Of a DNA stretch of 64,000 bases, positions 39,237-50,609 are shown piece after piece. The DNA comes from Buchnera aphidicola (Cinara curvipes) (GTDB lineage: Bacteria > Pseudomonadota > Gammaproteobacteria > Enterobacterales > Enterobacteriaceae): contig NZ_LR217710.1 of assembly GCF_900698915.1 (NCBI RefSeq), positions 62,001 to 126,000 on the forward strand, written 5' to 3'. The notes beneath the pieces were generated by a model that saw nothing but the letters and a program-made list of their open reading frames with translations, had not been told where the DNA came from and searched no databases. Made by a program: the position numbers and the translations under genes. How positions within the stretch are numbered: the first letter of the stretch is position 1; each line of letters begins with the position of its first letter.

Positions 39237-40052
39237 ATGAATGATTTAATATATAAAAAACATATTTCAATTAAAAAGTTCGGGCAAAATTTTTTAATAA
39301 ATAAAAAAATTATTAACAAAATTATAGAAAAAATAAATTTCATTAAAAATGATAATGTTATTGAAATTGGACCAGGTTTTGGTGCATTGACATTCCCTAT
39401 CTGTAGTTTTATAAAAAAAATGACAGTTTTAGAGATAGATGAAAATATTGTTTTTTTTTTATTACAAAGTATATATTTTAAAAAAATAAAAGTTATTTTA
39501 ACTGATGTTATGAAATTTAATTTTATATATTTTTTTTCTGATAAAAAAAATATTTTATATCGTTTTATAGGTAATTTACCATATAATATTTCTTCATGTT
39601 TTTTTTTAAGTACTATTAGATATATTCAAAATATTTATGATATGCATTTTATGTTTCAAAAAGAAGTAGCTAATAGATTATTAGCATCTCCGGGAAATAA
39701 GGAATATGGTAGATTAAGTGTAATTGCTCAACATTTTTATTACATTAAATCAATTATAAATGTTAATAAATGTAATTTTTTTCCTATACCAAAAGTAGAT
39801 TCTGTTTTTTTACAATTTATTCCTCGAGAAATATACCCTCAATCTAAAATAGAAAAATATTTTTTTGCTTTAGAATTAATTACTCGTAATGCTTTTCAGC
39901 ATAGGCGTAAGTTTTTAAATAAAAATTTATCTAAATTATTTTCTAAAAATCAATTATTTTCTTTAGGTATTAATCCTTATGTTCGAGCAGAAAATATTAG
40001 AGTATCTCAATATTTTTTATTAGCTAAAGAATTTTTGAAAATACAAAATTAA
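39237..40052 (+). CDS. rsmA: 16S rRNA dimethyladenosine transferase
   Basis: RsmA (KsgA) dimethylates A1518 and A1519 of 16S rRNA, a late check on 30S assembly. 271 residues. KKFGQNFLINKKII at the N terminus, the SAM-binding VIEIGPGFGALT, catalytic NLPYNISS (NLPY motif), MFQKEVANRLLASPGNKEYGRLSV and FFPIPKVDSVFLQFIP are all present. Starts at ATG 39238-39240 context; AGGAAAAAAA lies just before it. It converges on carB. Confidence 0.96.
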   Translation: MNDLIYKKHISIKKFGQNFLINKKIINKIIEKINFIKNDNVIEIGPGFGALTFPICSFIKKMTVLEIDENIVFFLLQSIYFKKIKVILTDVMKFNFIYFFSDKKNILYRFIGNLPYNISSCFFLSTIRYIQNIYDMHFMFQKEVANRLLASPGNKEYGRLSVIAQHFYYIKSIINVNKCNFFPIPKVDSVFLQFIPREIYPQSKIEKYFFALELITRNAFQHRRKFLNKNLSKLFSKNQLFSLGINPYVRAENIRVSQYFLLAKEFLKIQN

Positions 40053-40208
40053 TATAATAACAATATTATTTATTATTTTTAATTAAAAATACATTTTATT
40101 TGAATTAAGCTTAAAATATATTTAATAATTGATATATAAATTTTATTTTTCATTTTTTTTAACGTCCTTGTTAATATTAAAATATTAATTATTTATATAA
40201 TTTTATTT

Positions 40209-43200
40209 TTATAAATTTTTTAGTTTTTGTAAACATAATATCGGATATTTCCCAATATGTTGAAATGTAGAAATAGTAGCAAAAGCTCCATTTAAAGTAG
40301 AATCATAGTGTATTTTATATTTTAGCGCGTTTTGTCGAATTTCACGAGTTTCTTTATTTATTTTATTATCTATTGATGTATTTATTATATAAATATATTT
40401 TTTATTTTTAATAAAGTCTTGTATATTAGGTCTTCCTTCGTGTTTTTTATTAACTAATTTAGCATTAATTCCTATAGATTTTAATTTTAAATATGTTCCT
40501 AAGGTTGCTTCAATATTGAAATTTAACTTTTCTAATTGTATAGCAATGTTATTTATTGAATTTTTATCTGAATCCTTTACTGATAATAATATCGTTCCTG
40601 TTTTTTTAATTTTAATAGATATTCCTAACATAGCTTTATAAAAAGCTAATGAAAATGTTTTACCTATTCCCATTACTTCTCCTGTAGATCTCATTTCAGG
40701 ACCTAAAAAAGGATTTGCTTCCGGGAATTTATTAAATGGTAAAACTGCTTCTTTAACAGAATAATATTTTGGTTTTATTGTATTTATATATTTTTGTTCT
40801 AATAAATTTTTTTGACAAATTACACGCATAGCTATTTTAGCTAATGGAATTCCAATAGCTTTAGAAACAAAAGGAATAGTTCTAGATGCTCTTGGATTTA
40901 CTTCTAAAACAAATATTTCATTATTTTTAATAGCAAATTGAATATTAATTAAACCTAGTACATGTAATTTAATGGCTAGAATTTTTGTTTGTTTTTTGAT
41001 TTTTTTTTCTATATTAGAATTTATTGTGTAAACTGGTAATGCGCAAGCAGAGTCTCCTGAATGTATTCCGGCTTGTTCAATATGTTCCATAACTCCACCT
41101 ATAAAAACTCTTTTTTTATCACATATAGCATCTACATCTACTTCAATAGCATTATCTAAATATTGATCTAATAAAACTGTTTGATTTATTGATTTTTTTT
41201 CACGATTTTTGAAATATTGTATTAAATTTTTATCGTTATAAATTATTTCCATTTCTCGGCCACCTAAAACATATGAAGGGCGAATAATAACTGGATATCC
41301 AATAAAATTAGATTTTTTTAATGCTTCAGTTATATTATTTGCAGTATCATTTTTAGGTTGTTTTAATTTTAATTTTTGAACTATTTTTTGAAATTTTTTT
41401 CTATTTTCAGATATATCAATATATTTAGGTTGAGTTCCTAATATATTAATTCCTTCTTTTTTAAAATATTTAGCTAATTTTAATGGTGTTTGACCTCCAT
41501 ATTGAATAACAATTCCCATTGGTTTTTCTATTCTTACAATTTCTAATATTTCTTCTAATGCAATTGGTTCAAAATACAATCTATGGGAGATATCATAATC
41601 TGTAGATACAGTTTCAGGATTGCAGTTAATCATAATTGTTTCATATTTATCTAAATTTAATATTTGAGCTGCATGTACACAACAATAATCAAATTCTATT
41701 CCTTGCCCAATTCTATTAGGACCACTGCCAAGTATAATGATTTTCTTTTTATTTTTTGTTGGTAATGATTCACATTCATCTTCCCAAGTAGAATACATAT
41801 AAGCTGTTTCTGTAGAAAATTCTGCTGAACATGTATCTATACGTTTATATACTGGATGTAATTTTAATTCATATCTTTTTTTACGTATTTCATCTTCTTT
41901 TACATTTATTAATTGAGAAATTCTTAAATCTGAAAATCCTTTAGATTTTAAATATTTTAACTTTTTGTAATTTAAATTAGATATTTTTTTTAATTTTATT
42001 TGCTCTTCAATTATTATCAAATTCTGTATTTGTTTTAAAAACCATTTATCTATATTTGTAAGTTTATTTACTATTTCTATAGTCCAATTTAATCTAAAAG
42101 CTTCTCCAATATACCATAATCTATCTGAACCAGCTTCTTTTAATTCATACTCTATTTTTTTTTTACTTAATAAACAATTTTTTATATTATTTTTATTAAA
42201 ATTAATATCAAATCCAGTGGATCCAATTTCTAAACTTCTAATTGCTTTTTGTAATGATTCCTGGAAAGTTCGACCTATAGCCATAACCTCTCCAATAGAT
42301 TTCATTTGTGTAGTTAATCTATCGTTACATCCATGAAATTTCTTGAAATCAAATCTAGGTATTTTAGTGACAATATAGTCAATCGAAGGTTCAAAAGCTG
42401 CTGGTGTATTTTTTCCGGTAATATTATTATTAAGTTCATCCAGAGTATAACCTATTGATAGTTTTGTGGAAATTCGAGCAATTGGAAATCCAGTAGCTTT
42501 AGAAGCTAATGCAGATGATCTAGATACTCTAGGATTCATTTCAATTACTACCATTTTTCCGTTTTTTGGATTTATTGCAAATTGTACATTTGCTCCTCCA
42601 TTATTTACTCCTATTTCTTTGAGAATATTAATTGCAGCATTACGCATATTTTGATATTCTTTATCATTTAATGTTTGAGCTGGAGCAACAGTAATAGAAT
42701 CTCCTGTATGTATACCCATTGGATCTATATTTTCAATAGTACATACTACTATAAAATTTTTAGATTTGTCTTGTATAACTTCTAATTCGTATTCTTTCCA
42801 TCCAATTAATGATTCATCAATTAATAATTCAGATATTGGTGATAATTCTAAACCATGTATACAAATATTCTGAAACTCTTCATAGTTATATGCAATACCT
42901 CCTCCACTACCACCCATCGTGAAAGAAGGTCGAACAATACATGGAAATCCAATAAAATTAATAACTGAGTTTGCTTCTTTTATACTATGAGCAATACCAC
43001 ATCTTGCTGTTTTTAATTTGATTTTTTTCATAGATTTTTCAAATAAAAATCTATTTTCTGCTTTTTGAATAGATTTAATAGTAACTCCTATTAATTCTAC
43101 CTGATATTTTTTTAAAATACCTTTTTGATGTAGTTGTAGCGCACAATTTAAAGCAGTTTGTCCACCCATAGTCGGTAAAATAGCATCAGGTTTTTCTTTT

Positions 43201-43436
43201 TTTATGATTTTTTTTATAATATTTACATTGATAGGTTCAATATAGGTAATATCAGCTATTTTTGGATCGGTCATAATAGTAGCTGGATTAGAGTTTATTA
43301 AAATTACTTTATATCCCTCTTCTTTTAATGCTGTACAAGCCTGTACACCTGAATAATCAAATTCACATGCTTGACCGATGATAATTGGTCCAGATCCTAT
43401 AATTAATATAGAGTTTATGTCATTTCTTTTTGGCAT
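40209..43436 (-). CDS. carB: Carbamoyl phosphate synthase large subunit
   Basis: Makes carbamoyl phosphate from bicarbonate, ammonia and two ATP, for arginine and pyrimidines. 1075 residues, full length, with two homologous ATP-grasp halves: [20 protein letters not shown] near the N terminus and [19 protein letters not shown] near residue 555. [15 protein letters not shown] and [15 protein letters not shown] are the two ATP-binding loops. The C-terminal MGS-like allosteric domain (from about residue 940) remains but is diverged. The start overlaps carA by 17 bases. Confidence 0.97.
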   Translation of the reverse strand: MPKRNDINSILIIGSGPIIIGQACEFDYSGVQACTALKEEGYKVILINSNPATIMTDPKIADITYIEPINVNIIKKIIKKEKPDAILPTMGGQTALNCALQLHQKGILKKYQVELIGVTIKSIQKAENRFLFEKSMKKIKLKTARCGIAHSIKEANSVINFIGFPCIVRPSFTMGGSGGGIAYNYEEFQNICIHGLELSPISELLIDESLIGWKEYELEVIQDKSKNFIVVCTIENIDPMGIHTGDSITVAPAQTLNDKEYQNMRNAAINILKEIGVNNGGANVQFAINPKNGKMVVIEMNPRVSRSSALASKATGFPIARISTKLSIGYTLDELNNNITGKNTPAAFEPSIDYIVTKIPRFDFKKFHGCNDRLTTQMKSIGEVMAIGRTFQESLQKAIRSLEIGSTGFDINFNKNNIKNCLLSKKKIEYELKEAGSDRLWYIGEAFRLNWTIEIVNKLTNIDKWFLKQIQNLIIIEEQIKLKKISNLNYKKLKYLKSKGFSDLRISQLINVKEDEIRKKRYELKLHPVYKRIDTCSAEFSTETAYMYSTWEDECESLPTKNKKKIIILGSGPNRIGQGIEFDYCCVHAAQILNLDKYETIMINCNPETVSTDYDISHRLYFEPIALEEILEIVRIEKPMGIVIQYGGQTPLKLAKYFKKEGINILGTQPKYIDISENRKKFQKIVQKLKLKQPKNDTANNITEALKKSNFIGYPVIIRPSYVLGGREMEIIYNDKNLIQYFKNREKKSINQTVLLDQYLDNAIEVDVDAICDKKRVFIGGVMEHIEQAGIHSGDSACALPVYTINSNIEKKIKKQTKILAIKLHVLGLINIQFAIKNNEIFVLEVNPRASRTIPFVSKAIGIPLAKIAMRVICQKNLLEQKYINTIKPKYYSVKEAVLPFNKFPEANPFLGPEMRSTGEVMGIGKTFSLAFYKAMLGISIKIKKTGTILLSVKDSDKNSINNIAIQLEKLNFNIEATLGTYLKLKSIGINAKLVNKKHEGRPNIQDFIKNKKYIYIINTSIDNKINKETREIRQNALKYKIHYDSTLNGAFATISTFQHIGKYPILCLQKLKNL

Positions 43437-44553
43437 ATAAATTTTCCTTGTTTATCATATTTTTGATAAAATTATCAAATAGTTTTTGAATATCATGAGT
43501 ACCTGGGTTAGATTCGGGATGACCTTGAAAACTAAAGGATGGATGATGTTTTAATTTAATTCCTTGAATAGTTTTATCAAATAAAGATATATGTGTAACT
43601 AACATACTTTCTTGTATTGTTTTAGGGTCAACAACAAAATTATGATTTTGAGTTGTAATAAATACACGTTTTGTTTGTACATTTTGTACTGGATGATTAG
43701 ATCCGTGATGTCCGAATTTCATTTTGATAATTTTTGATCCTAAAGACAGCGCTAAGATTTGATGACCCAGACAAATTCCAAAAATAGGAATAGAAAAATT
43801 TAATAATTTTTTTATATTTTTTATAGTAATACGATATGATCGCGGATCACCCGGACCATTTGATAATAAAATTCCGGAAGGTTTAAGTGATAGAACAGTA
43901 TTTACTGATGTATTAAAAGGTATTAATGTAATTTTGCATCCTTTCTTCTCTAAAATATTAAGTATACTTTTTTTTACACCTAAGTCGAATACAACTACAT
44001 GAAATATTTTTTTTATATATTTATTTTTTGAATTTTCAGTATTCCATTTTTGAATATTTTTTGTTCCTATTGAAGTAATGGAATTATTTTTTTTTATTTT
44101 TTTATGTATTTTAATTTTTTTTAAAGCATTTTTTACATCCATGTATTTTTCAGATTGAATACATCCATATTGTGATCCATATTTTCTTAAAATATGTGTT
44201 ATTTTTCTTGTATCTACATTTGATATTGCAACAATATTTTTATTTTTTATGTACTGTGATAAACTTTTTGTACTATAAAAATTACTATTTTCAGGTGAAA
44301 TAGATCGAATAATAATTCCGTTAGCATAAATTTTATCAGATTCTTCATCCATTTTATTTGTTCCAACATTACCAATATGTGGACAAGTAAACAAAATTAT
44401 TTGTTCTGAATAAGAAGGATCAGTTAAAATTTCTTGGTATCCTGTCATAGCTGTATTGAATACTATTTCTCCAATTGTTTCACCTTCTATACCTTCTGTA
44501 ATACCTTGAAAAATAGTTCCATCTTCTAATATTAAATGTGCTAATTTTTTCAA
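43420..44553 (-). CDS. carA: Carbamoyl phosphate synthase small subunit (glutaminase)
   Basis: Hydrolyses glutamine and passes ammonia to CarB. 377 residues. The N-terminal domain has LEDGTIFQG and [26 protein letters not shown]; the amidotransferase domain has [10 protein letters not shown], the catalytic Cys in [16 protein letters not shown], and [12 protein letters not shown] with the His and Glu. Upstream gene of the carAB operon, its end overlapping carB. No arginine or pyrimidine operator could be recognised upstream. Confidence 0.97.
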   Translation of the reverse strand: MKKLAHLILEDGTIFQGITEGIEGETIGEIVFNTAMTGYQEILTDPSYSEQIILFTCPHIGNVGTNKMDEESDKIYANGIIIRSISPENSNFYSTKSLSQYIKNKNIVAISNVDTRKITHILRKYGSQYGCIQSEKYMDVKNALKKIKIHKKIKKNNSITSIGTKNIQKWNTENSKNKYIKKIFHVVVFDLGVKKSILNILEKKGCKITLIPFNTSVNTVLSLKPSGILLSNGPGDPRSYRITIKNIKKLLNFSIPIFGICLGHQILALSLGSKIIKMKFGHHGSNHPVQNVQTKRVFITTQNHNFVVDPKTIQESMLVTHISLFDKTIQGIKLKHHPSFSFQGHPESNPGTHDIQKLFDNFIKNMINKENLYAKKK

Positions 44554-44619
44554 AATATTTTCCTTATATACAAGTTATTGTATTTAAAATAATATTTTAT
44601 TAATTTTTAATAAATTTAA

Positions 44620-45468
44620 TTATATTTTGTTTTTTTTATAAATAGATTTTCTTTTTAAGAAATCAGACATTTTAAATAAACCATTTTTTTTCTCATTTAT
44701 CCATATAGCAGCTTCAATTGCTCCTTTAGCGAATATAGAACGATGAGTAGCTTTATGATTAATTGAAATTTTTTCATATTTATTAGAAAATAAAACTGTA
44801 TGTTCACCAATAGTATTTCCTTCGCGTATGGTTGAAAAACCAATTTTATTTTTTTTTCTTATCCCGATATTCCCATATCGAGAAAATATAGCTGATTTGT
44901 CGAAATCCCAATTCATTGATTTAGATATTATTTTACCTAATTGTAATGCAGTTCCTGAAGGAGCATCTATTTTATTTCTATGATGGGATTCAATAATTTC
45001 AATATCAGAATTATTACCTAAAATTGATGAAATATATTTTATTATTTTATGCATAATATTTACACCTATACTAAAATTAGGTGAATATAATATTGGGATT
45101 TTTTTAGAAGCTTTTTTTATTTTATTAATTTGAATTTTATTAAAACCGGTTGTTCCGATAATTATTTTTTTTTTATTTTTTACACAATATTCTATCATTT
45201 TTAATGTAGCTTTTGGTGTACTAAAATCAATTAGTAGATCAAATATTGTTTTCTTCTTTTCTGTAATTAAATCTTCTAAGGTAGTAAATAATTTTTTTTC
45301 ATTTAAATAATTACCTTGATTCTTTTCTTGAATAAAAATTTTTTCATTATTTTGAATTAATAAATGAGTTAATTTAATATTTTTTTTTTTTTTAATTTCT
45401 TTTGTTAGAATTTTTCCCATTCTACCTAATGCTCCGGATATTGCTATATTAATTATTTTTTTTTTCAT
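44620..45468 (-). CDS. dapB: 4-hydroxy-tetrahydrodipicolinate reductase
   Basis: Reduces the DapA product with NAD(P)H in lysine and diaminopimelate synthesis. 282 residues. IAISGALGRMGKIL is the nucleotide-binding loop, IIGTTGFNKIQ and ILYSPNFSIGVN follow, and IIESHHRNKIDAPSGTAL holds the catalytic His-His/Lys. The N-terminal region is very lysine-rich. AGGATCC precedes the ATG. It lies next to carA, 66 bases away, the enterobacterial dapB-carA-carB order. Confidence 0.96.
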   Translation of the reverse strand: MKKKIINIAISGALGRMGKILTKEIKKKKNIKLTHLLIQNNEKIFIQEKNQGNYLNEKKLFTTLEDLITEKKKTIFDLLIDFSTPKATLKMIEYCVKNKKKIIIGTTGFNKIQINKIKKASKKIPILYSPNFSIGVNIMHKIIKYISSILGNNSDIEIIESHHRNKIDAPSGTALQLGKIISKSMNWDFDKSAIFSRYGNIGIRKKNKIGFSTIREGNTIGEHTVLFSNKYEKISINHKATHRSIFAKGAIEAAIWINEKKNGLFKMSDFLKRKSIYKKNKI

Positions 45469-45782
45469 TTTTTGGATCCTAGTAAATATATTTTTTAATG
45501 GAATAAATAATATAAAAATTAAATATAAATAAAAATTTGATTTAAAAAAATATTTTTATAAATATAAATTTTTATTCTTATATACTGATTATATAAATAT
45601 TTTTTTAATGTATATAATAATTTTTTATTTTATGATTTTAAAATTATTATAATAAAAAGTATTATATTTTTATAAATTTTATACTAATAATTATTAATAG
45701 ATATGTATATATTCTAAAATATACTTTTATATAAATTATTTATTATATAAAAAATATTAATGAAATATATATTTGTTTTTTT
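45469..45782. other. dapB-ileS spacer, no lspA
   Basis: About 310 bases of A/T-rich DNA with no recognisable gene. In other Buchnera and in E. coli lspA lies directly downstream of ileS; no transmembrane ORF or signal peptidase II motif is seen here on either strand. The dapB promoter is presumably in this interval. Confidence 0.5.
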
Positions 45783-48620
45783 TTATAAAAAAATATGTTT
45801 TTTTGTTTTTTGATTTATATTTGAAATACATCTATAGCAAACTTGCATATTATTATTAATTAATGTATTTTTTTTTGAATAATTCCAACATCTTGGACAT
45901 TTTATTTTATTACTTTTTTTTATAATAATTTTTAAATTTTTAATATCTTGGCTATGGTAAGCGAATTTTGGAGCAGAAGAATATCTATGTAATCGAGTTT
46001 CAGAAACTAAAAAAATGAATTTTAATTCAGTATTTAAGGACAATAATAATCTAAATAATTTTTTATCTACATACAATAATAATTGTATTTCTAATGAACT
46101 ATTTATATATTTATTTTTTTTTTCTTTTTCAATAAATTTATTTACTTCATTTTTAATAGTAAATATTTTTTTCCAAAATATTGAATTATAAGTAATATTT
46201 TCTGGAAGAGGTTTTATTTTTTTAAACCATGTATTTTTAAAAATTGATGATTCTTTTTTATCTTTTAATTGATTCCATGCTTCTTCTGCAGTAAATGATA
46301 ATATAGGAGATATCCATCGTATAAGAGATTGTAATATATAGAATATTGTTGTTTGACTGCTTCTTCTTTCTATACTATTTCTATGCATAGTGTATTGTCT
46401 ATCTTTAATAAGTTCTAAATAGCAGGATCCCAGTTCTGTAGAACAAAAATTAATAATTATTTGTACAACTTTATGAAAATTATAATTAGAATAATTTTTT
46501 ATGATTTTTTTTTGATATTTATATGTTATTTCTAATATCCATCGATCTAATAGTAACATTTTTTTATTTTTTATAATGTGTATTTTACTTTCAAAATCAA
46601 AAATATTAGAAAATAAAAATCGTATTGTATTTCTAATTCTTCTATAATGACTTGATATTTGTTCTAATATTTTATTGGAAATGGATATATCATTTGTATA
46701 ATTTGTATATGCTACCCATAATCTTAATATATCTGCTCCCCATTTTTGAATAATATCTTTTGGTTTTATATTCTTTTCTAAAGATTTTGACATTTTTTGT
46801 CCATATTTATTTATGACAAAACCGTGAGTAATAACTGACAGGTAAGGAGCATATTTTTTTGTGATTACTGATGTAATTAATGACGACATAAACCAACCTC
46901 GATGTTGATCTGATCCTTCTAAATATAAATCAGCTATATAATTAAATCTATTAATTAAATTATATTTATATATTTTGAGTTGATGATTAGATCCTGACTC
47001 AAACCATACATCAAGAACATCATTAACTTTTTCATACATATCCGCATCTTTTTTTAACCATTTTTTCTTTTTTGTTTTCCACCATATCTGAGAACCATAT
47101 TTTTTAATCTTTTTTTCTACTTTTTTCATTATTAAAATAGTATTTGGATGTAATTTACCTGTATTTTTATGTATAAAAAATGGAATAGGAATACCCCAGG
47201 TTCTTTGTCTCGAAATACACCAATCAGGTCTATTTATTAACATTTTTTTCATTTTGTTTCCTCCCCACAAAGGTATCCATGAAACTTTTTTGATTTCTTT
47301 TAATATTTTATTTTTTAATGATTCATCAGATATTTTAATAAACCATTGTGGTGTTGTTCTAAAAATAACTGGTTTATTATGACGCCAGCAATGAGGATAA
47401 CTATGGTTAATTATTTCAGAAAAAAATATTTTTTTATTATTTTGCAATAATTGAATAATTATATTTTCTTTATTAAAAATATGAATATTATTAAGTTTTT
47501 TAAAAGTAGGAATATTATAAAAACCGTATGAATTCACTATTTGTAATGGTTTAATTTTATATTTTTTACAGGCTATAAAATCTTCATAACCATGATCTGG
47601 TGACATATGTACAGCTCCTGTACCCAATATATCAGATACATGTGTAGATAAAATAATAGGAACATAGATATTAAAAAATGGATGTAAACATTCTAAATTT
47701 TCTAATTTTTTTCCTTTTATAAGTCCAATAATTTTCCATTTTTTTATTTTAATTTTATTTATTATGTTTTTTGTTAGTTTTTCTTCACAAATATAATATC
47801 TTTTTTTTATTTGTATTATTTGATAATATAAATTTGGATTTACAGCAATTGCTTGGCAGGTAGGTAAGGTCCAGGGAGTAGTAGTAAAAATAATAACTGA
47901 TATTTTAAAAAGAAATTTTTTTTCTTTTTGTATTTTTTTTTTAAAAAATTTTTTAAATAAATTATAATTTTTTATTTTAAATAAAATATAGATAGATATT
48001 GAATTTTTTATTTTATGTTCTATTTCTGCTTCAGCTAAAGATGATTGGCATTTGAAACACCAGTGAATAGGTTTAAGATCTCGATATACATATCCTTTTT
48101 TTACAATTTTAGTCAATACATTTATTGTGTTAGCTTGATTTTTATAGTCTATAGTAAGACTTGCATTTTTCCAATCAGCTAGTATCCCAAGTCTGATAAA
48201 ATCTTTTTTTTGTTGTTGAACTTGCTGTAATACATATTTATGGCATAATTCTCTAAATTTTTCTACATTAGTAGTAGTTATTTTTTCAGCAAATATTTTT
48301 TCTACTTTTTGCTCAATAGGTAATCCATGACAGTCCCAACATGGTGTATAAGGAGCAAAAAATCCTGACATACGTTTGAATTTTAAAATTATATCTTTTA
48401 ATATTTTATTAACTGCATGACCAATATGAATATCTCCATTAGCGTATGGTGGTCCATCATGTAAAAAAAAATATTTATTTTTTTTATTTTTTATAGATAA
48501 GTTTTTATATAGTTTATCTTTTTTCCATTTTTTTAATATTTCAATTTCTTTAATAGCTAAATTAGCTTTCATGGGAAATGTTGTTTTTGGTAAGTTTAAA
48601 GATTTTTTAATGTTTTTCAT
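45783..48620 (-). CDS. ileS: Isoleucyl-tRNA synthetase
   Basis: Class I synthetase, 945 residues, full length. PPYANGDIHIGHAVNKILKD carries HIGH; GLPIEQKVEK, TTPWTLPTCQAIAVNP (editing CP1 domain), DWCISRQRTWGIPIP and GQKMSKSLEKN (KMSKS) follow. A C-terminal zinc site CPRCWNYSKK plus CYRC closes the protein, so the C-terminal zinc domain is kept. The codon usage is heavily A/U. No T-box or other leader is evident. Confidence 0.97.
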   Translation of the reverse strand: MKNIKKSLNLPKTTFPMKANLAIKEIEILKKWKKDKLYKNLSIKNKKNKYFFLHDGPPYANGDIHIGHAVNKILKDIILKFKRMSGFFAPYTPCWDCHGLPIEQKVEKIFAEKITTTNVEKFRELCHKYVLQQVQQQKKDFIRLGILADWKNASLTIDYKNQANTINVLTKIVKKGYVYRDLKPIHWCFKCQSSLAEAEIEHKIKNSISIYILFKIKNYNLFKKFFKKKIQKEKKFLFKISVIIFTTTPWTLPTCQAIAVNPNLYYQIIQIKKRYYICEEKLTKNIINKIKIKKWKIIGLIKGKKLENLECLHPFFNIYVPIILSTHVSDILGTGAVHMSPDHGYEDFIACKKYKIKPLQIVNSYGFYNIPTFKKLNNIHIFNKENIIIQLLQNNKKIFFSEIINHSYPHCWRHNKPVIFRTTPQWFIKISDESLKNKILKEIKKVSWIPLWGGNKMKKMLINRPDWCISRQRTWGIPIPFFIHKNTGKLHPNTILIMKKVEKKIKKYGSQIWWKTKKKKWLKKDADMYEKVNDVLDVWFESGSNHQLKIYKYNLINRFNYIADLYLEGSDQHRGWFMSSLITSVITKKYAPYLSVITHGFVINKYGQKMSKSLEKNIKPKDIIQKWGADILRLWVAYTNYTNDISISNKILEQISSHYRRIRNTIRFLFSNIFDFESKIHIIKNKKMLLLDRWILEITYKYQKKIIKNYSNYNFHKVVQIIINFCSTELGSCYLELIKDRQYTMHRNSIERRSSQTTIFYILQSLIRWISPILSFTAEEAWNQLKDKKESSIFKNTWFKKIKPLPENITYNSIFWKKIFTIKNEVNKFIEKEKKNKYINSSLEIQLLLYVDKKLFRLLLSLNTELKFIFLVSETRLHRYSSAPKFAYHSQDIKNLKIIIKKSNKIKCPRCWNYSKKNTLINNNMQVCYRCISNINQKTKKHIFL

Positions 48621-49010
48621 GTATTACTCTTAGTAAAATTTTATGTATATTTATAAAAAACGGAAAGATATATAATTAATTATTAATTAGTGCTTCTATA
48701 TTATAGATAAAATTTTTATAAAAATTAGTATGTATTGAAATTTTAGTTAGTAAATAGTTATTAAATTATTTAATAATTTTAAATTTAAATAATTTATTAA
48801 ATAAATAAATTATTTTTATATTATTTACTCTAAAAATATAATATATAGTATATTTTTTCTTTAATTATTGATACTATTATCTATAGTATATAGTGTTTAA
48901 TATTAACATGAATAATTTAATTTTTTATAAAAAAAATATTTTTTATAAGATATTTTAAATAAATTAAAAAAATAATTTTTTTTATTTTTAATTTGGGAGT
49001 TATAATTATT
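48621..49010. other. ileS-rpsT divergent spacer, no ribF
   Basis: About 390 bases, A/T-rich. In E. coli ribF lies between rpsT and ileS; no ribF-like frame is found here. The spacer must contain promoters for ileS and rpsT, but none can be picked reliably. GGGAG at 48995-48999 is the rpsT ribosome binding site. Confidence 0.5.
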
Positions 49011-49271
49011 TTGGCAAATATAAAATCATCTAAAAAACACTCAATTATATCTGAAAAACGTAGAAAATTGAATATTAGTAAACGTTCTACTATCAAAACG
49101 TTTATTAAAAAAGTATATTTTTTTATTAAAATGAAAGATAAAAATAAAGCTTATCAAGCTTTTTATATTTTTCAATCTTTTATTGATAGATATTGTTCAA
49201 AAGGTATTTTGCATATTAATAAAGCATCTAGATATAAATCAGTATTAATAAAAAATATTAAATGTATGTAA
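49011..49271 (+). CDS. rpsT: 30S ribosomal protein S20
   Basis: 86 residues starting at TTG 49011 (mature ANIKSSKKHSIISEKRRKLN), the same unusual UUG start as E. coli rpsT. An in-frame TTG at 48993 is too close to the Shine-Dalgarno GGGAG (48995-48999) to be used. TFIKKVYFFIKMKDKNKAYQAF and KGILHINKASRYKS are typical. A 16S rRNA-binding protein of the 30S body. Confidence 0.95.
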   Translation: MANIKSSKKHSIISEKRRKLNISKRSTIKTFIKKVYFFIKMKDKNKAYQAFYIFQSFIDRYCSKGILHINKASRYKSVLIKNIKCM

Positions 49272-49304
49272 TTTTTTATATTGTAAATTTGTTTACTTTA
49301 ATAA

Positions 49305-49338
49305 GTATTGCTTCTATTTTATTTATAGACAGCAATAC
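49305..49338. terminator. Hairpin between convergent rpsT and dnaJ
   Basis: GTATTGCTTCTAT (49305-49317) pairs with ATAGA-C-AGCAATAC (49325-49338), a 13-bp stem with one bulged C and the loop TTTATTT. It sits in the 83-base convergent spacer and is followed by T-rich sequence on the plus strand (TTATTTTTAT), so it suits an rpsT terminator that may also act for dnaJ. Confidence 0.65.
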
Positions 49339-49354
49339 CCTCTTATTTTTATAT

Positions 49355-50494
49355 TTATTGTGTCAGGTTGTCAAAAAATCTTTTTACACTATCAAAAAAT
49401 CTTTTTGATTGAGGACTATGATTTTTTCCTTTAAAATCACCAAAACTTTTTCCTAGTTGTGTTAATAGATTTTTTTGAAATGAATTTAAATTTACAGGTG
49501 TTTCTACTTTTATTTTACAAAATAAATCTCCAGGATATCCTTTTCTAACTGATTTTATCCCTTTTCCTCGAATTCTAAATAATTTACCTGATTGTGTCTC
49601 AGAGGGTATTTTTAGATTTACTCTTCCTTTTAAAGTCGGTATTTCAATCTCCCCTCCTAAAGCTGCGATGACAAAATTTATAGGTATTTCACAGTATAAG
49701 TTATTTTCTTCTCTATTAAAAATAGGATGTTTTTTTACTGTAATTTGTATATATAAATCTCCAGATTTTGCTCCATTTTTTCCTGCTTCTCCTTCATTAT
49801 TTAAACGAATACGGTCATTAGTATCAACACCTGATGGAATTTTAATAGATAAACTTTTAGATTTTTTTATTCTTCCTTGTCCATAACATATTTTACATGG
49901 ATTTTTTATAATAGTTCCTTCTCCATTACAATTCGGACATGTTTGTTGTACACTGAAAAATCCTTTTCGCATTTGTATTTGACCGTGTCCATTACAATGA
50001 GTACAAGTATTTGGTTTAGAACCATAAGCAGAACCTGTTCCATAACATGATTTACATTCTTCTAATGTTGGAATTTTTATTTTTTTTGTGACTCCTTGAA
50101 CCGCTTCTTCTAGAGAAAGATTAATATTATATTGTAAATCTGATCCTTTTTCTTGTGTATTTTTTCGTTGATTTCCAAAAATATCACCGAAAACATCACC
50201 AAATATATCATTTAAATCGGATGTAGAACTAGTAAAACTACTGTGAAAATTCTCTGAATTATTATTTTGTTCAAATGCTGCATGTCCATATTGATCATAT
50301 GCACTTCTTTTCTTTGAATCACTTAAAATTTCATAAGCTTTTTTAATTTCCTTAAATTTTTCTTCTGCAAGTTTATTATCCGGATTTCTATCTGGATGGT
50401 ATTTTATAGCAAGTCTTTTATAAGCTCTTTTTATATCTCTTTCATTGGCTGTATTAGAAATATTCAAAATTTTATAATAATCTTGTTGTGTCAT
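49355..50494 (-). CDS. dnaJ: Co-chaperone DnaJ (Hsp40)
   Basis: Delivers substrates to DnaK and stimulates its ATPase. 379 residues, complete type I DnaJ: J domain with HPD in [11 protein letters not shown] (about residues 32-35), a Gly/Phe region reduced to a Ser/Asn/Phe-rich linker (about 70-110), four zinc repeats ([32 protein letters not shown]), and the C-terminal substrate-binding domain. A hairpin between dnaK and dnaJ suggests reduced read-through from dnaK. Confidence 0.97.
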   Translation of the reverse strand: MTQQDYYKILNISNTANERDIKRAYKRLAIKYHPDRNPDNKLAEEKFKEIKKAYEILSDSKKRSAYDQYGHAAFEQNNNSENFHSSFTSSTSDLNDIFGDVFGDIFGNQRKNTQEKGSDLQYNINLSLEEAVQGVTKKIKIPTLEECKSCYGTGSAYGSKPNTCTHCNGHGQIQMRKGFFSVQQTCPNCNGEGTIIKNPCKICYGQGRIKKSKSLSIKIPSGVDTNDRIRLNNEGEAGKNGAKSGDLYIQITVKKHPIFNREENNLYCEIPINFVIAALGGEIEIPTLKGRVNLKIPSETQSGKLFRIRGKGIKSVRKGYPGDLFCKIKVETPVNLNSFQKNLLTQLGKSFGDFKGKNHSPQSKRFFDSVKRFFDNLTQ

Positions 50495-50527
50495 AATATT
50501 TTTTATCCTGAATTGATATATAAAAAT

Positions 50528-50552
50528 GGGTGTAGATTTAATTTCTACACCC
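50528..50552 (-). terminator. Hairpin between dnaK and dnaJ
   Basis: GGGTGTAGA (50528-50536) pairs with TCTACACCC (50544-50552) around a 7-base loop. Read on the minus strand, the stem is followed by ATTTTTATAT, a classical intrinsic terminator layout. It is one of the most GC-rich stems in the window and lies 58 bases after the dnaK stop, so it probably limits dnaJ expression relative to dnaK. Confidence 0.75.
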
Positions 50553-50609
50553 TTTTATCTAGAAAACAGATTAAATACTTAAAATTATTTTTTTAATAAA
50601 TAAATAGTT

